A stretch of 7,125 nt of DNA from Candidatus Wallbacteria bacterium. GTDB taxonomy: Bacteria > Muiribacteriota > JAQTZZ01. The DNA lies in NCBI GenBank assembly GCA_028711905.1, contig JAQTRI010000179.1, forward strand, positions 1 to 7,125, read 5' to 3'. Below are positions 1-5,667 of the stretch, one piece after another. Under the pieces are notes generated by a model, which had not been told where the DNA came from, ran no database searches, and saw only the letters and a program-made list of their open reading frames with translations. Numbering within the stretch: the stretch's first letter is position 1; each line of letters opens with the position of its first letter. The position numbers and the translations under genes were made by a program.

Positions 1-2305
1 TAGTTTTTCCCCGTCCCCCGTCACCAGTACCAGCCTCATAGTATCGCTTAACTGCCGCATCAGTGGACAGATACTCCCAGACAGCATTCCTTAAAATCAG
101 TTCACCCACACCGTGGATTATGCCAAGCTTGTGCTCGTCAACTGCCACGGCGTCTGAAATGAATTCGCGCAAAGCCTCGATCGCAGGTTCCATTCTTTTT
201 CCCCTGAGATCGAGTTCCCTGCGGAAATCCAGTTTTTTCTGCAGCATGCCGGTAAACATGACTGAACTCTGCCGCTCTTCGGTTTTTGCCCTGGCCTGTG
301 CGATCTCAGAGACCGGACAGCGCATCTTCAGAGAATCCACCGCAATCTCAGCGAATCCGGACTCCACCTTCAGTACTGTACCCCAATGCTTCATCCCCCT
401 GATCCTGGCCTCCATGCCGGGACTGACTTGCACCGGATCTCCGGGAGGTTCCTTTTTTTCTTCAATCAGCACAGACCGTATCTCGTGCACCTTGCTCCTC
501 AGAATATGCTCTCCCCGGCCTTTTTCCTGTGCCACCTGATGAAGCTGAACCTTTAGTCCCTCGATAATGTCGTCCAGCTCTCGCTCCTTGATTCTTACCA
601 GGTCACGAATCTTTTCTTTCTGAGTTTTTTTCAGGTCTTCGATCTGGAGCTCCCAGCGTCTGCGCAATTCTTCCGCAGCCGCGAGTTCCCGCTTAGTCTG
701 CTCGCCCTCAGCGCGGGTCTGCTGGAGTTTCTCACGCAGGTCGGCAAGCCTGGTCTGGTACTCGATCAGGTCAAGTTCAACATAGTTCTTAGCCCTTTCA
801 AGGACATGGTCTGGAATGCCGAAGCGCTTCGCGATAGCTAAGCCGTAACTGTAACCCGGCTCACCATATGTGATGCGATAGGTCGGCTCCAGGGTCTTCA
901 AGGAAAACTGCAGTGAAGCATTGACCATTCCTTCCAGTTGTTCAGCCATCTCCATCACTCTGCGATAGTGGGTAGTGACAACCGCCAGAGAACCGCGGTG
1001 CAGGATCTCTTCAAGCACAGCGCAGGCCAATGCCTGAGATTCATCAGGGGATGATCCTGAACCGACCTCATCGATCAGAATCAGCGATCTGTCTCCGGCA
1101 CGATCAAGAATGTCCCTTAGACTGACCAAGTGCGAGCTGAAGGTGGACAGACTGTTCTCTATGCTCTGCCTGTCACCGATATCAAGAAGAATGCTGTCCA
1201 GCCAGCCGATCACAGCCCTTGCCGCAGGAACAGGCAGGCCTGAGAGAGCCATCCACGCAGACAGGCCTATGGTTTTGAGAGCCACGGTTTTTCCTCCGGC
1301 ATTGGGTCCGGAAATTACCAGCATGCGGGAATCCGCATCCAGACTCAAGTTCTGTGGGACACCATTTTTGCCGATCTGCGGATGCAGCGCGCCTTCCAGA
1401 AGAATACACCTGCCCTCAGTGATCTCCGGGATAACAGCCGCGCATTGATGCAGGTAAAGAGTCATTCCACAGAGCTGTTCCCAGTAAGTCAAAAGCTCCT
1501 GATTGCACATGAGTGGGGAAGCGTCCGGCCTGGCAATATCCGTCACCTCGGTCAAAATGCGGGCAATTTCACGCTGCTCGGCAATCTCTAAGCTTCGAAG
1601 GTCATTGTTCATTTCCAGTGCTTCCAGCGGCTCCATGAACACGCTTTCCTTAGTTGACGACTCATCGTGGATCACACCGGGAAAACGGTTTTTGAATTCC
1701 TTGCGCACCAGCATCACCCTTCGCCCGTTACGCACTGTAATGATTTTTTCGCGGAACATGCCGTCATATGCAGAATTGCGGAAATAATGCTGATAAAAGC
1801 TGTCCAGCCGGGTCGAGGTGTCGGCCAGGTCTTTCCTTATGCGGCGCAATTCCGTAGATGCATCGTCACGCAGTTCTCCCCTGTTATTGATAACCCTGTT
1901 GACAGCTGCTACAATCGCCGTTCCCTCAAAAAGGGCGGCAAAGCATCCGTTGAGGCAGGAACCGGCATCTGCAGTGATCCTGAGAACTTCAGCAGCCAGT
2001 TCCAGATTATTCCGCAATCCAGCCAGCTCCTGGATATCAAAAGCAAAATTCCCTATGCAAAGCCGGGGAAGGCGTTCTATGCCGCAGGCTGTATGCGAAG
2101 CAAAGCTCCCGGTCCGGGAGTAACATGCATCCAGTTCCGACAGGCGTTTAAAATGACTGATCAGATCATCCATGGAACTGAAGGGTCCGAGATGGCCCAG
2201 ATTCTCATGCGTCAATGGAGCGCAGTATTGCTTGAGCTGCTCCTTGACTGCAGTGACTCCCAGGTCGCGTTCAAGGTCATGATTGAAAGCCTGCGCATTT
2301 GCCAT
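1..2305 (-). CDS. mutS2: Endonuclease MutS2 (MutS-family ATPase with C-terminal Smr domain), 3' end cut by window edge
   Basis: Translating the minus strand from ATG at 2305-2303 gives 768 codons without a stop to base 1. Order of parts: divergent N-terminal helical region; a MutS2-typical stretch around residue 224 (FMEPLEALEMNND); Walker A GPNAGGKT at 333-340; the DIGDRQSIENSLSTFSSH block that follows; Walker B LILIDE at 408-413; a TTHY motif; GYSYG at 484-488; a charged coiled-coil region at about 505-600; an SH3/KOW-like segment around W641; and a Smr domain with LDLRG at 698-702 and HGVGE at 731-735. MutS2 proteins are usually about 780-790 residues, so only a few codons and the stop should be missing. 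Family members bind branched DNA or collided ribosomes and either suppress recombination or aid ribosome rescue; which applies here cannot be told. The start was chosen because homology begins about seven residues later; the frame is open further upstream, but no better start or Shine-Dalgarno sequence is seen. Confidence 0.95.
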   Translation of the reverse strand, partial: MANAQAFNHDLERDLGVTAVKEQLKQYCAPLTHENLGHLGPFSSMDDLISHFKRLSELDACYSRTGSFASHTACGIERLPRLCIGNFAFDIQELAGLRNNLELAAEVLRITADAGSCLNGCFAALFEGTAIVAAVNRVINNRGELRDDASTELRRIRKDLADTSTRLDSFYQHYFRNSAYDGMFREKIITVRNGRRVMLVRKEFKNRFPGVIHDESSTKESVFMEPLEALEMNNDLRSLEIAEQREIARILTEVTDIARPDASPLMCNQELLTYWEQLCGMTLYLHQCAAVIPEITEGRCILLEGALHPQIGKNGVPQNLSLDADSRMLVISGPNAGGKTVALKTIGLSAWMALSGLPVPAARAVIGWLDSILLDIGDRQSIENSLSTFSSHLVSLRDILDRAGDRSLILIDEVGSGSSPDESQALACAVLEEILHRGSLAVVTTHYRRVMEMAEQLEGMVNASLQFSLKTLEPTYRITYGEPGYSYGLAIAKRFGIPDHVLERAKNYVELDLIEYQTRLADLREKLQQTRAEGEQTKRELAAAEELRRRWELQIEDLKKTQKEKIRDLVRIKERELDDIIEGLKVQLHQVAQEKGRGEHILRSKVHEIRSVLIEEKKEPPGDPVQVSPGMEARIRGMKHWGTVLKVESGFAEIAVDSLKMRCPVSEIAQARAKTEERQSSVMFTGMLQKKLDFRRELDLRGKRMEPAIEALREFISDAVAVDEHKLGIIHGVGELILRNAVWEYLSTDAAVKRYYEAGTGDGGRGKT

Positions 2306-2311
2306 GTGAAC

Positions 2312-2317
2312 ATTATA
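2312..2317 (-). promoter_or_regulatory. Candidate mutS2 promoter -10 box (TATAAT), leaderless arrangement
   Basis: On the minus strand a perfect TATAAT occupies 2317-2312, followed by six bases and then the mutS2 ATG at 2305. With standard sigma-70 geometry, +1 falls on the A of the ATG, so the mRNA would have no 5' leader. This fits the absence of a Shine-Dalgarno sequence before mutS2. The -35 region is weak: TTTACC at 2342-2337 with a 19-base spacer is the best match, 4 of 6. The hexamer is seen directly; promoter activity and leaderless start are inferred. Confidence 0.5.
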
Positions 2318-2350
2318 CCGGAATTCAGCTGTTTTGGGTAAAATTTCGAC

Positions 2351-2379
2351 TTGCCTTGCAGTCCGGGCTTGTGTAACTT
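2351..2379 (+). promoter_or_regulatory. Candidate murG promoter (TTGCCT-N17-TAACTT)
   Basis: The 81-base divergent region must hold the promoters of both mutS2 and the murG series unless the latter is read from elsewhere. The best plus-strand candidate next to murG is TTGCCT at 2351-2356 (4 of 6 to TTGACA), a 17-base spacer and TAACTT at 2374-2379 (3 of 6 to TATAAT, but fitting TANNNT). It would place +1 at about 2386-2387, at the murG ATG. An alternative -10, TAAAAT at 2339-2344, matches better but has no -35 at suitable distance. Weak evidence. Confidence 0.25.
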
Positions 2380-2386
2380 GATCTGC

Positions 2387-3480
2387 ATGGCACAATTTGC
2401 TTCGCTTAAAGGCAAACGATTTATAGTCAGCGGTGGAGGAACTGGAGGCCACTTTTACCCGGCACTCGCTATTATGGACCATCTCCAGTCCCGCGGAGCT
2501 GAGATCTGCTACATTGGTTCCATGCGCGGTATCGAATCGGAATTTCCACATGACAGCTACCGTTGCCGGCATCTGCTCCCTGCCGAGGGCTGGAATCGCA
2601 CATCCAATTTGAGCCTGTTGCGATCAATCCCATTGCTTTGCGCCAATGTTTACCAAGGAATCTCGATCATCAGGCACTTTCGCCCCCATGCTGCAATCAT
2701 TACCGGCGGTTACGCATCCATCGCCGCCGGCTGCGCATCGGTTCTTACAGGTACCCCGCTTTACATTCAGGAACAGAACTCATTTCCAGGCTTAACACCA
2801 GGCTGCTTGCTCCATTCGCAGCGAGGATTTTCCTCGGTCTGCCGCTTAACAGAGCGGTAATGCCTTTCAACTGGAAGTCTGTGATTCGCAAAACCGAGAT
2901 TTCCTTCAACCCTCTGCGCCCTGAATTCGCCTCCTCATTTTCCAGTCCCCACCCGAAAAGTGTGCTTTTCGTTGGCGGTTCACAGGGTTCGGCTGCCATC
3001 AACGCAGCTTTTACAGCCGCTTTGCCGACCATTCTTGAAAACGGTTACACGGTCACGCTCTTGTCCGGCAGGCGCTTTTTTGAACAAATGTCGCTTTATG
3101 CAGGATTGCATGTTTCTGTGTTTCCTTACAGCGACAAAATCTGGGAAATGCTCAGCGGACACGCAATCATAGTCAGTCGCTGCGGGGCTCTGTCTATCAG
3201 CGAAATCATCCGATCAGGACGGGTCAGTGTGCTCATACCCTACCGCAATTCTGCCGGCAATCATCAAGCCCACAACGCTGAGGCTCTCGCAGAATCCGGT
3301 GCTGCGGTCGTGTTGCGCGAGGAATCTCTTCCGAATCTAGACTGGCACTCATTTTTCAATTCCCTTGAAAGCAGTTATAATAAGATGCTGACTCAAGTTT
3401 CATCCCTTAGAGAGGATTCTTTGAATCGAGATTTTTTTCATTTGTTCTCCCGCATAACGGATGAATCGTTCCATGCTTGA
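2387..3480 (+). CDS. murG: UDP-N-acetylglucosamine--undecaprenyl-PP-MurNAc-pentapeptide transferase MurG, interrupted by an apparent one-base deletion
   Basis: MurG transfers GlcNAc from UDP-GlcNAc to lipid I at the inner face of the membrane, giving lipid II. The N-terminal part is read from ATG 2387 to about 2791 (135 codons): GGGTGGH at residues 17-23, ITGGYAS near 105-111 and EQNSFPG at 129-135. Homology then continues in the -1 frame from CTT at 2791 to TGA at 3478-3480 (229 codons): NTRLLAPFA, GGSQGS at 197-202, SRCGALSISE at 264-273 including the family glutamate, and NHQ at 292-294 (numbering as if one base were restored). The combined length of 364 residues is normal for MurG. As it stands, the first frame ends at 2860 after 157 residues, dropping the UDP-GlcNAc-binding domain. 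A QEQN replaces the commoner HEQN. No Shine-Dalgarno sequence is seen before ATG 2387. The gene ends inside the start of murC. A sequencing error or a very recent mutation are both possible. Confidence 0.92.
2789..2792 (+). other. Frameshift point in murG (apparent loss of one C)
   Basis: The MurG motif PGLxxRLL is expected here. The sequence reads cca ggc tta aca, giving PGLTPGCLL in the upstream frame, whereas aac acc agg ctg ctt in the other frame gives NTRLL. Restoring one C (ggc ctt aac) would yield PGLNTRLL and a single open frame to 3480. No slippery heptamer of the X XXY YYZ kind is present, so programmed -1 frameshifting is not supported. Confidence 0.85.
3353..3381 (+). promoter_or_regulatory. 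Candidate internal promoter upstream of murC (TTTTCA-N17-TATAAT)
   Basis: Near the 3' end of murG, TTTTCA at 3353-3358 (4 of 6 to TTGACA) is followed after exactly 17 bases by a perfect TATAAT at 3376-3381. A transcript would start near 3388, about 73 bases before the first possible murC start. The match is good, but it lies in an AT-rich patch of coding sequence where such hexamers also arise by chance. Confidence 0.35.
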
Positions 3481-4849
3481 AAAAAAACGGCATCTCCACT
3501 TCATCGGTGTCGGCGGTTACGGCATGAGCGCGTTAGCCGGCATCGCTCTTTCCCAAGGTCATTCAGTCAGCGGATCTGATCTGCGCAGCAATAAATTCGT
3601 TCAGCATCTGATCGACCAGGGGCTGAACTTCTTCCGGGGGCACAGCCGGGAAAATATCATCGACCTGCCGGTTGATTTTGTGATTTATTCATCAGCCATC
3701 AAGCTCAATAATCCGGAACTCGACCACTTCCGTCAGAACGGGGTGCCCTTCCTGACAAGAGGTGAAGCATTAGGACTGTTCTGTTCCGGCAAAAGATCCA
3801 TCGCTGTGGCCGGTATGCACGGCAAAACTACCACCACCTCCATGATCGCCCATATTTTTCAGTGCGCCGGATTGTCTCCAACCGTCATTGTCGGCGGCGA
3901 AATGCTTGATTCCGGCACTAATGCTCTTGCAGGCAATGGTGACTGGTTAATCACAGAGGCCGATGAATCGGATGCCTCGCTGCTCTATCTCAAGCCGGAA
4001 ATCTCCGTGGTCACCAACATTGAGGAAGAGCATATGGATTTTTACGCATCCAGTGAAGAGATCGAGTCCATTTTCGAAAAATTCCTGTGCTGCACCACCC
4101 ACTCCGCTGTACTCTGTTACGACAATGAAGTTGTGCGCAGCCTCGGTTCACGCATGGCTATTCCCTGCATGTCCTATGGCCTGGACCACTTTCCTGTCCA
4201 TCTGTCTGCAAAGAACATCTCCTCCGAATCCGGATTCCTGTCGTTTGATCTCCTGTATGGTGAAACTGCATTGATTCCGGTAAAACTCAAAATGTCCGGC
4301 AGACATAATGTTCTGAATGCTCTGGCATCCCTTGCGGCATCCCTTTGCGCGGGACTTCCTCTGCTTCAGGCCGCAGAATCCCTCGCCACATTCAAAGGTG
4401 TTGCCAGACGCATGGAACTTCTCGCTGATGCCGGAAGCATTCGGGTTTACGATGATTATGCTCATCATCCCACCGAGGTTCTGGCTGTTCTGACGGCACT
4501 AAAGAATTCCAGACCGGAAAGCAGGCTGATCGCAATTTTTCAGCCACACCGCTATTCCAGATTCAATTATTTTCAGGACGCCTTTGCCGACAGCTTAGCT
4601 CCAGCCGACTCTGTGGTACTCACTGAAATTTACGGAGCCGGAGAGCTCAACAGCCGCAATGTCAGCGCCAGTGATCTGCTTCCTGTTCTCAAAGGCCGGA
4701 ATATGCCCGTCAGTTTCATCCCGAGAATCAGTGACATTCCAGCGTATGTCATGGAAAAGGCCGGCTCCGGAGATACTGTGGTTACACTTGGAGCAGGCAG
4801 CATAACGGAAACGGCTCGCGAAATCGCCGGCCTGATTGTAAGGGACTGA
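3461..4849 (+). CDS. murC: UDP-N-acetylmuramate--L-alanine ligase MurC
   Basis: MurC is the cytoplasmic ATP-dependent ligase that adds L-alanine to UDP-MurNAc, the first step of peptide stem synthesis. The 462-residue product has the usual three domains. The N-terminal Rossmann domain carries GVGGYGMSALA at 16-26. The central ATPase domain carries the P-loop AGMHGKTTTT at 117-126, EADESD at 166-171, TNIEEEHMDFY at 185-195 and SGRHNVLNALAS at 279-290. The C-terminal domain carries DDYAHHPTE at 331-339, FQPHRYSR at 360-367 and TLGAGSIT at 442-449. Length is normal for an unfused MurC. The start at 3461 overlaps murG by 20 bases; a second ATG at 3473 (8-base overlap, ATGCTTGA) would give 458 residues and is equally compatible with homology. 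Neither start has a clear Shine-Dalgarno sequence, so translational coupling to murG is likely. Small departures from the family are the Met in the P-loop (usually Thr) and Ser in GAGS (usually GAGD). Confidence 0.96.
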   Translation: MNRSMLEKKRHLHFIGVGGYGMSALAGIALSQGHSVSGSDLRSNKFVQHLIDQGLNFFRGHSRENIIDLPVDFVIYSSAIKLNNPELDHFRQNGVPFLTRGEALGLFCSGKRSIAVAGMHGKTTTTSMIAHIFQCAGLSPTVIVGGEMLDSGTNALAGNGDWLITEADESDASLLYLKPEISVVTNIEEEHMDFYASSEEIESIFEKFLCCTTHSAVLCYDNEVVRSLGSRMAIPCMSYGLDHFPVHLSAKNISSESGFLSFDLLYGETALIPVKLKMSGRHNVLNALASLAASLCAGLPLLQAAESLATFKGVARRMELLADAGSIRVYDDYAHHPTEVLAVLTALKNSRPESRLIAIFQPHRYSRFNYFQDAFADSLAPADSVVLTEIYGAGELNSRNVSASDLLPVLKGRNMPVSFIPRISDIPAYVMEKAGSGDTVVTLGAGSITETAREIAGLIVRD

Positions 4850-4853
4850 ACCC

Positions 4854-5654
4854 ATGGAAAAGGTTCTGCGCTTCAAACCAGCCGCCCACAAAAAAAATCA
4901 GAAAAAGTGGCAGCGTATCTTCAAGAATCTTTTTCGCTTAGCTTTTCTGAGCCTGCTGGTTGTCATCATTTGTTTCGAACTTTACTTCCTGGTGACCAGC
5001 ACCAGCTACTTTGAACTGCGAAAAATCCGCGTTGATGGCAATCAGCATCTGGAAAGCAACTCCATCCTCAAATTTGCAGGGGTTTATCCTGGAATGAAAA
5101 TGTTCAAACTGGCCCGCGCGAAAGTCGCATCGCAGGTCGAGGAACTGGTCTGGGTCAAGAGCGCTCATGCCAGGTTCGAATCTTTTGGGGAACTTGTGAT
5201 CACTGTAGTCGAACGCAAGCCCGAATCCATTCTTTTCTGCAATAATTTTTTCTACGAAGTCGATAAGGACGGTATTGTTCTCGTCAAGGGAATCCGCAAT
5301 ATCGATGAAACCCTTCCCATTATTACTGGAATCCGCCTGGATTCAGAGCATTACGAAGGAGAACTGATATCAGACAGCAACTTTCAGATGGCCTTAGACT
5401 GGATCAACAATCTGAAGGACTTCATGATTGAGGAAATCTCGGAAATCAATGTAGAAAGCGACCTGAAAATTTATTTTTTTACGCTCAATGGCGTCAAGAT
5501 CTATCCCGGCCGCTTCGACAAGTTCCGCAGTGTCTACCCGGTCGTCAGAAAAGAACTTGATCTGGCCAGCAAGGGTAAGACCAACATCGATTATATTGAC
5601 ATGAGATACGATAACGAAATAATTTATAAGACATTAACGAAGTTAACACAGTAA
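4854..5654 (+). CDS. ftsQ: Cell division protein FtsQ (POTRA domain, single-pass membrane protein)
   Basis: FtsQ/DivIB is a bitopic divisome protein that connects early cytoplasmic and late extracytoplasmic division proteins. The 266-residue product has a short, strongly basic cytoplasmic tail (about 1-26, many Lys and Arg), one hydrophobic membrane segment at about 27-47, and then a POTRA domain at about 52-121, recognisable from YFELRKIRVDGN, the VYPGMKMFKL stretch, the VWVKSAHARF strand and ITVVERKPESIL. A beta domain follows, with FYEVDKDGIVL near 133-143 and LPIITGI near 154-160, and ends with an IDMRYDNEI strand. This order and size are typical of FtsQ. The start is four bases after the murC stop, and AAGGGA at 4840-4845 lies eight bases upstream as a Shine-Dalgarno sequence. 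murB and ddl, which often sit between murC and ftsQ, are absent. Identification rests on domain layout and position, because the family is weakly conserved in sequence. Confidence 0.92.
   Translation: MEKVLRFKPAAHKKNQKKWQRIFKNLFRLAFLSLLVVIICFELYFLVTSTSYFELRKIRVDGNQHLESNSILKFAGVYPGMKMFKLARAKVASQVEELVWVKSAHARFESFGELVITVVERKPESILFCNNFFYEVDKDGIVLVKGIRNIDETLPIITGIRLDSEHYEGELISDSNFQMALDWINNLKDFMIEEISEINVESDLKIYFFTLNGVKIYPGRFDKFRSVYPVVRKELDLASKGKTNIDYIDMRYDNEIIYKTLTKLTQ
5596..5623 (+). promoter_or_regulatory. Candidate ftsA promoter inside ftsQ (TTGACA-N16-AATAAT)
   Basis: A perfect TTGACA at 5596-5601 is followed after 16 bases by AATAAT at 5618-5623 (5 of 6 to TATAAT). The expected start near 5630 would give ftsA a leader of about 38 bases containing its Shine-Dalgarno sequence. 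Promoters inside ftsQ that drive ftsA and ftsZ are known in Escherichia coli, so the location is credible. Activity is inferred from sequence only. Confidence 0.42.
5634..5646. repeat. Small inverted repeat TTAAC-GAA-GTTAA before ftsA
   Basis: Two five-base arms (5634-5638 and 5642-5646) are perfect inverted repeats around a three-base centre. It lies a few bases after the predicted ftsA transcription start and within the last codons of ftsQ. Its geometry would allow a small operator, but five-base arms in AT-rich sequence occur by chance. Confidence 0.3.
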
Positions 5655-5655
5655 A

Positions 5656-5662
5656 GAGGAGG
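5656..5662 (+). promoter_or_regulatory. Strong ribosome binding site of ftsA, fixing a TTG start
   Basis: GAGGAGG lies five bases before TTG 5668. It is the strongest Shine-Dalgarno sequence in the window and is the reason to accept TTG as the ftsA start, since the FtsA homology (IVALDIGATK) begins only six codons later and no in-frame ATG is available between. Confidence 0.85.
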
Positions 5663-5667
5663 TCGGC

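Noticed and set aside
63..539. Plus-strand open frame of 158 codons near the left edge
   Set aside because: It is antisense to the KOW and Smr region of mutS2; the Ser-rich translation is what an antisense frame would give.
1110..1448. Plus-strand open frame of 112 codons opposite the MutS2 ATPase core
   Set aside because: It lies exactly over Walker A and Walker B of mutS2 on the other strand, and its product has no recognisable features.
1667..2341. A 224-codon open frame on the plus strand opposite the 5' half of mutS2
   Set aside because: Its translation shows no recognisable domain, and the opposite strand has clear MutS2 homology throughout. It is a shadow frame.
2785..2800. Programmed -1 ribosomal frameshifting in murG
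   Set aside because: There is no X XXY YYZ slippery heptamer and no obvious stable stem-loop just downstream; MurG is not known to use recoding. A one-base deletion or sequence error is simpler.
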